10,310 bases of DNA from Flavobacterium sp. UBA4098 (GCA_002382495.1 DFXW01000021.1:35052-45361); one strand, 5' to 3'. Positions 1-6,700 are shown, counted from the stretch's first letter. The notes: a model not told the origin generated them from the sequence alone. Numbers and translations are program-made.

Positions 1-317
1 TTGGTTAAGCCTTTCATTTGTGCCAAATACAAACACTGCTCGCCCACTTTCATACTTTTGTATAAACCGCGTTCTTCAGGAAGATAACCGATGTATTGGA
101 CGTGTTTGGGTTGTAGTTTTTCGCCATCCAAAATAATTTCACCGCTATCGGGTAAAGTGATTTGATTAATGATGCGAATCAAGGAGGTTTTTCCTGCTCC
201 ATTTGGCCCTAAAAGTCCGTAAATACTACCTTTAGGAACCGATAAAGAAACTTCGTTTAGCGCTACGTAATCACCGTATTGCTTCACTATATTATTAACT
301 TCAAGTAAATTACTCAT
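1..317 (-). CDS. ABC transporter ATP-binding protein, N-terminal part (cut by window edge)
   Basis: This is the nucleotide-binding subunit of an ABC transporter, and it would power a membrane permease that is not in the window. The start ATG is at 315-317 on the minus strand, and 105 codons are visible before the left edge. The Walker A motif GPNGAGKTS is at residues 37-45, preceded by the usual A-loop region around Tyr14 and a beta strand ending in IYGLLG. In the Q-loop region the sequence reads IGYLPEERGLY (residues 76-86), with Glu where many ABC ATPases have Gln. From memory, this is usual for the NatA/EcsA-like exporters that carry a DUF4162 C-terminal domain. The signature motif, Walker B and the C-terminal domain lie outside the window. 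It follows dnaJ on the same strand, but a terminator at 400-433 separates them, so it is probably transcribed on its own. The transported substrate cannot be told. Confidence 0.9.
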   Translation of the reverse strand, partial: MSNLLEVNNIVKQYGDYVALNEVSLSVPKGSIYGLLGPNGAGKTSLIRIINQITLPDSGEIILDGEKLQPKHVQYIGYLPEERGLYKSMKVGEQCLYLAQMKGLT

Positions 318-356
318 ACTGAATTTGGTTTTTAGTCACTTTAATCTTTGGGTGTG

Positions 357-364
357 TAAAAGTA
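357..364 (-). promoter_or_regulatory. Possible -7 element for the ABC ATPase gene
   Basis: The minus strand reads TACTTTTA, one base from the Bacteroidota -7 consensus TAnnTTTG, and lies 39 bases upstream of the start codon. I see no TTG at the proper -33 spacing, so this is a weak call. It fits the need for a fresh promoter after the dnaJ terminator. Confidence 0.3.
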
Positions 365-399
365 CAGAATTAGTACCTAATTAGTTGGTTTTGTTACAT

Positions 400-433
400 A
401 AAAAAACCCACCCTTATTTAGAACAAGGATGGG
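400..433 (-). terminator. Intrinsic terminator of the grpE-dnaJ operon
   Basis: On the minus strand a 9-base-pair stem (arms at 425-433 and 407-415, one G-U wobble, GC-rich at its base) closes a 9-base loop and is followed directly by seven Ts (406-400). It begins 30 bases past the dnaJ stop codon. No T-run follows the hairpin in the plus direction, so it works one way only. Confidence 0.85.
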
Positions 434-462
434 AAAATAATTGTTATTACGTAATTAAAAAA

Positions 463-1581
463 CTACGAAAACATATCTTTTACTTTTTCAAAAAAGGACT
501 TGTCTGATTTTTCAGGACTAGGAGCAAAATTATCATCCCCAAGATTACTCTCAAAGAATTGCTTTTGTTCCTTGTTCAAGGTTTTTGGTGTCCAAACATT
601 AACATGTACTAACAAGTCTCCGTTACCGTATCCATTCAAACTTGGAATTCCTTTTCCTTTCAAACGAAGAATTTTACCGGATTGAATGCCTTCTTCTAGT
701 TTGATTCTTACTTTTCCGTTAACTGCTTCAATATCTTTAGATACACCTAAAACCGCTTCAGAGAAACTGATGTATAAATCATAATGCAAATTCTCTCCTT
801 CGCGTTTCAAGAATTCGTGTTCAATTTCTTCAATGGCAACAATCAAATCACCTGGAACACTGTTTCCTGGTGCGTCATTACCTTTATTAGAAACTTTCAA
901 TTGCATGCCGTCAACAACTCCAGCAGGAATTTTAATCGCTACTGTTTCGTCTTCTTGAATCATCCCTTGCGAATCTGCATTGGCAGGTTTTTTATCTAAT
1001 AACTGACCCGTTCCTCCACAAGTTGGACAAGTTGAAGCCGATTGCATTCTTCCCAAAATAGTATTGGTCACGCGCATTACTTGGCCTTGACCATTACAGG
1101 TTGAACAAGTTTTGTATGATACTCCTTGAGCCTGAACTTTACGTTTTACTTTGACTTTTTTCTCTACGCCATTGGCAATTTCTTCCAAAGTCAATTTAAC
1201 TTTGATACGCAAATTGCTTCCTTTTGTACGACGAGGTCCGCTGCTTCTACCACCGCCAAATCCACCACCGAAACCACCGCCAAAAATGTCTCCAAACTGA
1301 CTGAAAATGTCATCCATATTCATGCCGCCATGTCCGCCACCATAACCACCGCCAGCACCATCAAAAGCTTGATGTCCGTATTGATCGTATTTGGCTTTTT
1401 TCTGAGGATCACTCAACACTTCATAGGCTTCAGCAGCTAATTTGAAGTTTTCCTCTGCTTCTTTGTCCCCTGGATTTTTGTCAGGATGGTATTTTATTGC
1501 CGATTTTCTATAGGCTTTCTTAATCTCTGCAGCATCTGCCCCTTTTGAAATACCTAATATTTCGTAAAAATCTTTTTTCAT
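463..1581 (-). CDS. dnaJ: DnaJ (Hsp40) co-chaperone with reduced zinc-binding domain
   Basis: DnaJ delivers unfolded clients to DnaK and stimulates its ATPase in the cytoplasm. The 372-residue protein has a J domain (residues 4-70) with the HPD motif at 32-34, a Gly/Phe-rich linker (about 75-112), a short zinc-binding region, and the C-terminal substrate-binding beta domains (about 214-335) with the IPAGVVDGMQLKV stretch. A standard DnaJ has four CxxCxGxG motifs forming two zinc sites. Here only two are present, CSTCNGQG (159-166) and CPTCGGTG (185-192), so they match motifs 2 and 3 (zinc site II). Motifs 1 and 4 are replaced by cysteine-free sequence, so zinc site I cannot form. The reading frame is intact, and I recall the same reduction in other Flavobacterium DnaJ proteins, so it looks like a lineage trait and not decay. 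The gene lies 32 bases after grpE in the same operon and is followed by a terminator. Confidence 0.96.
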   Translation of the reverse strand: MKKDFYEILGISKGADAAEIKKAYRKSAIKYHPDKNPGDKEAEENFKLAAEAYEVLSDPQKKAKYDQYGHQAFDGAGGGYGGGHGGMNMDDIFSQFGDIFGGGFGGGFGGGRSSGPRRTKGSNLRIKVKLTLEEIANGVEKKVKVKRKVQAQGVSYKTCSTCNGQGQVMRVTNTILGRMQSASTCPTCGGTGQLLDKKPANADSQGMIQEDETVAIKIPAGVVDGMQLKVSNKGNDAPGNSVPGDLIVAIEEIEHEFLKREGENLHYDLYISFSEAVLGVSKDIEAVNGKVRIKLEEGIQSGKILRLKGKGIPSLNGYGNGDLLVHVNVWTPKTLNKEQKQFFESNLGDDNFAPSPEKSDKSFFEKVKDMFS

Positions 1582-1613
1582 AATTCCAATTATTCCAAAT
1601 TATACGATTTGGT

Positions 1614-2192
1614 TTAGTTACCAATAACCACTTTTGGGAAACGGATTATTTTATCTCCTAATTTGTAGCCTTTCTCAAGAACGTCTACAATTTTTCCTTT
1701 CATTTTGTCAGATGGCGCAGGAATTTGTGTGATTGCTTCAGCAAAATCAGCATCAAATGCATCACCCGCTTTTACTTCAACTTCCTCTAAACCTTTTGCA
1801 ACCAAAGTTGATTTTAATTTTTCATGAATTAGCTCTACTCCTTTTACCAAAGATTCATCTCCTGATTTACTGATTTCTACCAAAGCTCTGTCAAAATCGT
1901 CCAAAACTGGAAGCATGGCCAACAAGACTTCTTGGTTTGCCGTTTTGAAAAGTTCAATACGTTCTTTAGAAGTTCTTCTTTTGTAATTCTCAAATTCAGC
2001 AAATAATCGCAAAAATTTATCTTTTTCTGCTGCCAAATCTAAGGCTAATTGTTCTTCAACAGGTAATTCTTCGACACTCGCTTGCTCCTCATTTGCCTGA
2101 GTTTCCACTGGCGTTCCTTCTAATTCCTGATCGATTGCTGCTTTTTCAGTAGTCATTGTACTTGTATTTTTAAAAATATTTTTAAACTTCAT
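1614..2192 (-). CDS. grpE: GrpE nucleotide exchange factor
   Basis: GrpE releases ADP from DnaK and so resets the DnaK-DnaJ chaperone cycle in the cytoplasm. The 192-residue protein has an acidic, low-complexity N-terminal tail (about 15-50), a long helical segment with the typical LRLFAEFENYKRR stretch (61-73) that forms the dimer coiled coil, and the C-terminal beta domain ending in the GrpE signature (GYKLGDKIIRFPKVVIGN, 175-192). The start at 2192 lies 21 bases below a good promoter -7 element. A second in-frame ATG at residue 13 (MTTE) would give a 180-residue form lacking the basic first 12 residues, and the sequence does not exclude it. It is the first gene of the grpE-dnaJ operon. I see no CIRCE-like inverted repeat upstream, so HrcA-type heat-shock control is not supported here. 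Confidence 0.97.
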   Translation of the reverse strand: MKFKNIFKNTSTMTTEKAAIDQELEGTPVETQANEEQASVEELPVEEQLALDLAAEKDKFLRLFAEFENYKRRTSKERIELFKTANQEVLLAMLPVLDDFDRALVEISKSGDESLVKGVELIHEKLKSTLVAKGLEEVEVKAGDAFDADFAEAITQIPAPSDKMKGKIVDVLEKGYKLGDKIIRFPKVVIGN

Positions 2193-2486
2193 TTTTTATT
2201 TCTCTTTGAATTGCAAAAGTACTGCCAAATCTTTAATAATGTCAAATTGTCACTCCGAAGGAAGTCATCTGTTGAAAAATCGCCTTTAAAATAGACTTTT
2301 GGACAGTGTAAAATTTAATAAAATTTTAAGACAATTTTGGTTTGGATTGGAGTAAGTTTGTATCCGAATCAATTCAAGAATTTGGATTGAATTCCTAAAT
2401 TGAAATTAAGGTTGGTTTCTAATAATTATTAATTCAGTAGTACCTAATAGCAGAAAAAGCTTCGTTTTCATCAAACGAAGCTTTTT
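2193..2486. other. 294-base intergenic region between grpE and hisS
   Basis: No protein-coding gene is supported here. The region holds the grpE promoter (2214-2245, minus), a TAnnTTTG-like element on the plus strand (2353-2360), a possible 8-base-pair hairpin with one wobble pair (arms 2362-2369 and 2380-2387), a 9-base direct repeat TTTGGATTG at 2341-2349 and 2381-2389, and the strong hairpin terminator at 2454-2488. The middle stretch 2246-2340 shows nothing I can name. Confidence 0.6.
2214..2245 (-). promoter_or_regulatory. Bacteroidota-type promoter of grpE-dnaJ
   Basis: The minus strand carries TTG (2245-2243), a 21-base spacer, then TACTTTTG (2221-2214). This matches the Bacteroidota housekeeping promoter pattern of TTG, 17-23 bases, TAnnTTTG. 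It predicts transcription starting near 2207 and a leader of about 15 bases before the grpE ATG. It is the best-formed promoter in the window. Confidence 0.75.
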
Positions 2487-2488
2487 TT
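2454..2488. terminator. Strong two-way hairpin terminator after hisS
   Basis: A perfect 14-base-pair stem (arms 2454-2467 and 2473-2486) with a 5-base loop starts right at the hisS stop codon. Read in the minus direction it ends hisS transcripts, with five Ts completing the stem. Read in the plus direction it ends in seven Ts (2482-2488), which is the stronger arrangement, although no plus-strand gene lies upstream of it. Confidence 0.88.
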
Positions 2489-3857
2489 ATGCTAATACTT
2501 TTTTTAACTCATCTAAACTGAGAGACTTTTGTTCTCCGGTGGATAGATTTTTCAAAGTGTATGAATTGGAATTCATCTCTTGGTCACCCGCCATTACCGC
2601 AAAAGGAATATTCCGTTTATCTGCATGTTGAAATTGTTTAGCCAACTTGGTATTATCTGGATACAATTCTACTTTTATTCCAGATTGACGCAATTCTTTA
2701 ATGGCTTTCATCGCATAAAAAGCTTCGTTTTCGCCATAATTAATAAATAATACTTGTGAGCTTGCCGTAACTGTTGTTGGGAACAATCCCAATTCTTCTA
2801 CAACTAAATAAATTCGGTCAAGACCAAAAGATATTCCTACACCACTCATATTTTTTAACCCAAAAATACCGGTCAAATCATCGTAACGACCACCGCCTCC
2901 AATAGATCCCATGGCAACTCCTTGCGGCGCTGCTACTTCAAAAATAGCTCCTGTATAATAATTCAACCCTCTTGCAAGAGTAACATCTAAATCTAAAATG
3001 GCAGTAGACAAACCAAGCGCTGTCACTTTATCGCAAATAAAACGCAGCTCTTCTACTCCTTTCATCCCTTCAACGGAATCCGCTAATAAACCGGACAGTT
3101 GGTTGATTTTCTCCGAAAAAGTACCTGTAAAGCTAAACAAGGGTTGCACCTTTGAAATCGCGGTTTCTGAAATTCCTTTCTCCATCATTTCTTTCTTTAC
3201 GCCGTCTTCACCAATTTTATCCAACTTATCCAAAGCCACTGTAAAATCGATTAATTTGTCTGAAGCACCTATGACTTCTGCTATACCCGAAAGAATTTTT
3301 CTATTGTTTATTTTAATGGTTGCACCATTTAATCCTAGAGCCGTAAAAACACCATCATACAATTGCACCAATTCCACTTCTTGCCATAAAGAGGTCGAAC
3401 CTACCACATCGGCATCACATTGAAAAAATTCTCTAAAACGTCCTTTTTGTGGGCGATCGGCTCTCCAAACAGGTTGAATTTGATACCGTTTAAAAGGGAA
3501 TTCTATTTCGTTTTGATGTTGGACTACGTAACGAGCAAATGGCACAGTCAAGTCATAACGCAAGGCTTTTTCTGAAATACTTGGTGTCAATTTAGTACTA
3601 TCCTTAGATTCTAAATAAGCGGCATTGGCTTTTGCCAAATAATCCCCTGAATTCAAAATTTTGAAAATCAAGCGATCTCCTTCTTCACCATATTTTCCCA
3701 TTAAGGTTTCTGAATTTTCAAAAGAAGGAGTTTCAATCGGTTGAAAACCAAATTTCTCAAAATTACTTTTGATCACTTGGATAATATACTGACGCTTTGC
3801 CACCTCGGCAGGTGAAAAATCACGGGTTCCTTTTGGAATACTTGGTTTTGATGCCAT
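2487..3857 (-). CDS. hisS: Histidyl-tRNA synthetase
   Basis: This class II aminoacyl-tRNA synthetase attaches histidine to tRNA-His in the cytoplasm. The 456-residue length is normal for the family. The N-terminal catalytic part opens with the typical KGTRDFSP (residues 9-16). Motif 2 spans about 128-150, with WRADRP followed by KGRFREFFQCDAD. The histidine-binding HisA stretch LARGLNYYTG is at 294-303, a GSIGGGGRYDDL stretch at 317-328, and motif 3 (GISFGLDRIYLV) at 341-352. The anticodon-binding domain follows from about residue 365. The start at 3857 gives the standard N-terminus. It is transcribed alone, diverging from the permease gene across a 160-base gap, and ends in a strong hairpin. 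I found no convincing promoter in the gap, part of which is taken up by a 7-base-period repeat. Confidence 0.98.
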   Translation of the reverse strand: MASKPSIPKGTRDFSPAEVAKRQYIIQVIKSNFEKFGFQPIETPSFENSETLMGKYGEEGDRLIFKILNSGDYLAKANAAYLESKDSTKLTPSISEKALRYDLTVPFARYVVQHQNEIEFPFKRYQIQPVWRADRPQKGRFREFFQCDADVVGSTSLWQEVELVQLYDGVFTALGLNGATIKINNRKILSGIAEVIGASDKLIDFTVALDKLDKIGEDGVKKEMMEKGISETAISKVQPLFSFTGTFSEKINQLSGLLADSVEGMKGVEELRFICDKVTALGLSTAILDLDVTLARGLNYYTGAIFEVAAPQGVAMGSIGGGGRYDDLTGIFGLKNMSGVGISFGLDRIYLVVEELGLFPTTVTASSQVLFINYGENEAFYAMKAIKELRQSGIKVELYPDNTKLAKQFQHADKRNIPFAVMAGDQEMNSNSYTLKNLSTGEQKSLSLDELKKVLA

Positions 3858-3865
3858 TATTTATG

Positions 3866-3914
3866 TACGATTTACGATATAGGTTGTACGATGTACTTTT
3901 TATACTTTGAATTT
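3866..3914. repeat. Degenerate 7-base tandem repeat upstream of hisS
   Basis: From 3866 the plus strand divides into 7-base units with consensus TACGATN. TACGAT itself occurs at 3866, 3873 and 3887, all in the same phase. In the first six units (3866-3907), positions 1 (T), 2 (A) and 6 (T) do not vary, and the seventh unit keeps T at positions 1 and 6. It begins 8 bases upstream of the hisS start codon, so it must lie in the hisS leader or promoter region. Confidence 0.6.
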
Positions 3915-3994
3915 CTGGATGCTAAATGCAATGCAAATATCTTATTTTTAAAATAAATAACCGCTCTTCTGAAGCAAACTTGTAACAAAAATTG

Positions 3995-4002
3995 TATTTT
4001 CG
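3995..4002 (+). promoter_or_regulatory. Possible -7 element for the permease gene
   Basis: TATTTTCG at this position is one base from TAnnTTTG and ends 15 bases before the ATG at 4018. The nearest upstream TTG (3980-3982) is only 12 bases away, shorter than the usual 17-23, so the call is tentative. Confidence 0.35.
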
Positions 4003-4017
4003 TGACAAATTGCTACT

Positions 4018-5259
4018 ATGCTAAATTTATTCAAAGAAAACGTTAAGATTGCAATAGGTTCGGTTCGAACTCAATTGTTACGTACCATATTAACTGTATT
4101 AATTATTGCTATTGGAATTACTGCTTTGGTAGGAATTCTTACCGTAGTCGCTGCTTTAGAAAATACCCTTTCAGCTGATTTTGCTTCGATGGGTGCCAAT
4201 ACCTTCAACATCAACCAATACGAAAATACTACCCGAAATCGAGGAAACGATGAACGTGAAGTAATCAATCCAATTATTTCCTACCCAGAAGCCGTTGCTT
4301 TTCAAGATAAATTCAACTATCCATTTACGGAAACATCCCTTTCATTTACTGCTACTTCAAGAGCAGAAGTAAAATTCGGACCAACAGAAACTGATCCAGA
4401 AATTACAGTTGTTGGAGTAGATGAAAACTTTATTCCTAACTCAGGCTTAGAAACAAGTTTAGGTCGCAATTTCAATGGATTTGATATTGATAACAATACT
4501 TATATGTGTGTAGTCGGATCTGATTTTGAAAAAGGCTTACTCAAAGATGTGAATCCAATTAATAAAATCATTTCTATTCGTGGTGCCAAATTTAAAGTTA
4601 TTGGTGTATTAAAAGAGAAAGGTTCTACTTTTGGTAACAGCCAAGATTTGAGAGTTTTAATTCCTATTCAAGTTGCTCGATCTTTATTCACAGCTCCCAA
4701 TATCAACTACAGTTTGAGCATAATGGTCAATAAAAAAGAGTTATTAGACCAAGCTATTGATAATGCCACCAGCACTATGCGTAGAGTTCGGAAATTGAGC
4801 CCTGTTAAAGACAATAATTTTGGTGTTGTACGTTCTGATGATTTGATTAACCGCATCCTTAGTATTACGCAATACCTCGGATTAGCATCTTGGCTTATTG
4901 GTGTTATTACCGTTTTAGGTTCCTCTATTGCTTTAATGAATATTATGATTGTTTCGGTAACCGAACGAACTCGAGAAATTGGGGTTCGAAAAGCATTAGG
5001 TGCAAAAAAATCAACTATAGCCTTTCAGTTTTTTATTGAAACCTTATTGATCGGTCAATTGGGCGGATTGGTCGGAATTATTTTCGGAATCTTGATTGGT
5101 TTCGGAATTGCAACTGCTATGGACTTTGCCTTTGTGATTCCTTGGGGAGCAATTATGGCAGCCTTTATTACCAGTTTTATTGTTGCGATTGTATCCGGAT
5201 TGTATCCAGCTATTAAAGCGGCGGTCTTGGATCCAATTGAAGCTTTGCGTTACGAATAA
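4018..5259 (+). CDS. MacB/FtsX-family ABC transporter permease
   Basis: This is an inner-membrane permease of the MacB/LolC/FtsX superfamily, whose members use ATP hydrolysis by a partner to drive export, lipoprotein release or periplasmic signalling. The 413 residues show the standard plan: one membrane segment near the N-terminus (about 24-46), a large periplasmic MacB core domain (about 50-280), then three membrane segments (about 287-314, 337-366 and 376-398). Family hallmarks are MNIMIVSVTERTREIGVRKALGA-like sequence at 307-329 and a C-terminus ending in AAVLDPIEALRYE. There is no ATPase domain and no ATPase gene next to it. The ABC ATPase at the left edge is 3.7 kb away on the other strand and is of a different type, so the partner is probably elsewhere. 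The substrate is unknown. The ATG at 4018 gives a normal N-terminus (MLNLFKENVKIA). Confidence 0.93.
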   Translation: MLNLFKENVKIAIGSVRTQLLRTILTVLIIAIGITALVGILTVVAALENTLSADFASMGANTFNINQYENTTRNRGNDEREVINPIISYPEAVAFQDKFNYPFTETSLSFTATSRAEVKFGPTETDPEITVVGVDENFIPNSGLETSLGRNFNGFDIDNNTYMCVVGSDFEKGLLKDVNPINKIISIRGAKFKVIGVLKEKGSTFGNSQDLRVLIPIQVARSLFTAPNINYSLSIMVNKKELLDQAIDNATSTMRRVRKLSPVKDNNFGVVRSDDLINRILSITQYLGLASWLIGVITVLGSSIALMNIMIVSVTERTREIGVRKALGAKKSTIAFQFFIETLLIGQLGGLVGIIFGILIGFGIATAMDFAFVIPWGAIMAAFITSFIVAIVSGLYPAIKAAVLDPIEALRYE

Positions 5260-5263
5260 GGTC

Positions 5264-5333
5264 ATTTACGATTTTCAATATTGGATTTACGATAATTCTA
5301 TTTCGAAATTGTACTTCTTACTTCGAACATTGA
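5264..5333. repeat. Degenerate 7-base tandem repeat between permease and prmC
   Basis: From 5264 the plus strand reads as ten 7-base units. ATTTACG occurs exactly at 5264 and 5285 (three units apart). Position 1 is A in nine of ten units and position 4 is T in nine of ten. The array starts just after the permease stop codon, fills the 58-base gap between the convergent genes, and continues through the prmC stop codon into its last four to five codons, so the PrmC tail (QCSK) is written in repeat sequence. No terminator hairpin is visible in this gap. Confidence 0.5.
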
Positions 5334-6172
5334 ATCATTCTATCATTTCCGTAAATATCTTGTCGTAGCTCACAATTTTTGAAACCCATTCCCCGAAGCA
5401 AATCCAACATTTCTTGACCCAAATATTGGTTAATTTCAAAATACAATTGACCTTTTGGATTCAAATTTTTCTGAGCCAATTGGGCTATTTTTCTGTAAAA
5501 AATTAGGGCATCATTGTCTTCCACAAAAAGCGCTAAATGCGGTTCATTATCCAATACATTATTCTTGATTTCAAGTTTTTCAAGCTCACGTACATATGGC
5601 GGATTAGAGACAATTATATCGAATTCTTGAGCCAAGTCTACGGTTTCCAAAATACTTTGATGAATAAATGTTAGTTGTACTTGATTCTTTTCTGCATTTT
5701 TTTTGGCAGTAGCCAAAGCTTTTTCAGAAACATCTAAAGCAAACACTTGAGCATTCGGAAGATTTTTTGCCAATGCTATCCCAATACAGCCACTTCCTGT
5801 TCCAATATCCAAAATCTTGAGCTTTGAATTTTGAGCTTTCAACTTTGAATTTTGAATTATCCAATCCACCAATTCTTCGGTTTCAGGCCTCGGAATCAAA
5901 ACAGCTGAATTAACCTCAAACTCTAATCCGTAAAAATGAGTCACTCCTAGAATATATTGAATAGGAATTTCTTTTTTAAGTTGTTCCAAAATCGAACTCC
6001 AACTTTCCAATTCTGTTTCAGAAAAAACTATATCAGGTTGCAAAGCTATATCCACTCGCTTGAGTTGGTGTTTGGCTTCTAGAATCAAATAGAAAAAACT
6101 TTCTGCTTCCCCAACATCATATAGTGAAGTTAGTTCTTGAATAAAATAGTCTCGGTAGTGTTTTATAGTCAT
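5318..6172 (-). CDS. prmC: PrmC, release factor glutamine N5-methyltransferase
   Basis: PrmC (HemK) uses S-adenosylmethionine to methylate the glutamine of the GGQ motif in peptide release factors, tuning translation termination. The 284-residue protein has an N-terminal helical domain (about 1-75), the IPRPETEELV stretch (93-102), the SAM-binding motif DIGTGSGCIG (122-131), and the catalytic NPPY motif (190-193) preceded by IIVS. I chose the ATG at 6172 (MTIKHYRDYF). An upstream in-frame ATG at 6244 would add 24 residues unlike the family and overlap the acetyltransferase gene by 62 bases, whereas 6172 leaves a 10-base gap after that gene's stop. Between the two domains, residues 105-118 are encoded by a 42-base tandem repeat and read as a doubled QNSKLK motif. 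The core family lacks this, but it sits in a loop and should be tolerated. It is the second gene of a two-gene operon. Confidence 0.96.
   Translation of the reverse strand: MTIKHYRDYFIQELTSLYDVGEAESFFYLILEAKHQLKRVDIALQPDIVFSETELESWSSILEQLKKEIPIQYILGVTHFYGLEFEVNSAVLIPRPETEELVDWIIQNSKLKAQNSKLKILDIGTGSGCIGIALAKNLPNAQVFALDVSEKALATAKKNAEKNQVQLTFIHQSILETVDLAQEFDIIVSNPPYVRELEKLEIKNNVLDNEPHLALFVEDNDALIFYRKIAQLAQKNLNPKGQLYFEINQYLGQEMLDLLRGMGFKNCELRQDIYGNDRMIQCSK
5819..5860. repeat. Six-unit 7-base tandem repeat inside prmC
   Basis: The plus strand here divides exactly into six 7-base units close to GAATTTT. GAATTTT occurs at 5826 and 5847, and GAGCTTT at 5819 and 5833. Because 3 x 7 = 21 bases, the frame is kept and the protein shows a 7-residue repeat (QNSKLKA then QNSKLKI). 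It lies just upstream of the codons for the SAM-binding motif of PrmC. Confidence 0.8.
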
Positions 6173-6182
6173 GCTATTCCTT

Positions 6183-6668
6183 TTACAAATCTTGTAACAT
6201 CCAAACGGGACAGCTGGTATGTCCTGTGCAACCCATTGGGGCATCTAAATAGTCAAAACCGGATTTTTTATATAGCTTTTGCGCCGCATGCATGAACGGC
6301 ATGGTCTCTAAATAACATTTTTCAAAACCAAACTCCCTGGCAGATTGCAAACAAATTGCCATCATCTCGCTTCCAATTCCTTTTCCACGCGTTTCTGGTA
6401 AGAAATACATTTTTTGCAATTCGCAAATACTTGGCGCCTCATTTTCCAAAGGGGCAATTCCGGCAGCCCCCTTAATCTTCCCATCCTGTTCAACTACAAA
6501 ATAAACCGATCTTGGTTTATTGTACTCTTCGTACATCAAATCCAAATAAGGATCTTCATAAGCAGTACCCACTTTTGGAATATTCAATTCGTCAAAAACC
6601 GCGCGTATTAATTGGGCTACTGCCGCATTGTCTTTTTTTTCAATTTTCCTGATATGCCAATTATTCAT
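6183..6668 (-). CDS. GNAT-family N-acetyltransferase
   Basis: This is an acetyl-CoA-dependent acetyltransferase of the GNAT fold, and its acceptor is unknown. The 161-residue protein has the full fold: an N-terminal strand-helix (IRKIEKKDNAAVAQLIRAVF, 6-25), a central strand pair (YFVVEQDGKIKGAAGIAPL, 56-74), the acetyl-CoA pyrophosphate-binding loop RGKGIG (94-99) after LQKMYFLPET, and the C-terminal YKKSGFDYLDAP (133-144). It ends with an unusual Gly-His-Thr-Ser-Cys-Pro stretch. I chose the start at 6668 (MNNWHIRKIE). The ATG nine codons upstream (6695) lies inside a TACTTTTG promoter element at 6700-6693 and cannot be in the transcript if that promoter is used. It precedes prmC by 10 bases in the same operon. 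Modification of a translation protein is possible from that context but nothing in the sequence shows it. Confidence 0.9.
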   Translation of the reverse strand: MNNWHIRKIEKKDNAAVAQLIRAVFDELNIPKVGTAYEDPYLDLMYEEYNKPRSVYFVVEQDGKIKGAAGIAPLENEAPSICELQKMYFLPETRGKGIGSEMMAICLQSAREFGFEKCYLETMPFMHAAQKLYKKSGFDYLDAPMGCTGHTSCPVWMLQDL

Positions 6669-6692
6669 TTGTGAAAAAACTAAGTTGAATCG

Positions 6693-6700
6693 CAAAAGTA
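6693..6700 (-). promoter_or_regulatory. Promoter -7 element for the GNAT-prmC operon
   Basis: The minus strand reads TACTTTTG, an exact match to TAnnTTTG, 24 bases upstream of the chosen ATG at 6668. A TTC at 6725-6723 has a suitable 22-base spacing but departs from TTG. This element decides the start codon of the acetyltransferase. Confidence 0.6.

Noticed and set aside
76..99. Glu in place of the Q-loop Gln in the ABC ATPase as a sign of inactivity
   Set aside because: The IGYLPEERGLY form is common in this exporter subgroup as far as I recall, and the Walker A is intact.
1126..1440. Plus-strand 104-codon open frame inside dnaJ
   Set aside because: It is the reverse reading of the Gly/Phe-rich and J-domain codons. 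The Thr/Ala-rich product reflects reversed glycine codons.
2998..3423. Plus-strand 141-codon open frame inside hisS
   Set aside because: It lies wholly opposite a strongly conserved gene and its translation has no recognisable domain. It is a shadow frame.
5044..5265. Minus-strand 73-codon frame opposite the permease end
   Set aside because: It is antisense to conserved membrane segments and has no promoter or domain.
5318..6244. Longer PrmC starting at the ATG at 6244
   Set aside because: The extra 24 residues are unlike PrmC and overlap the acetyltransferase gene in another frame. The ATG at 6172 sits 10 bases after that gene and gives a family-like start.
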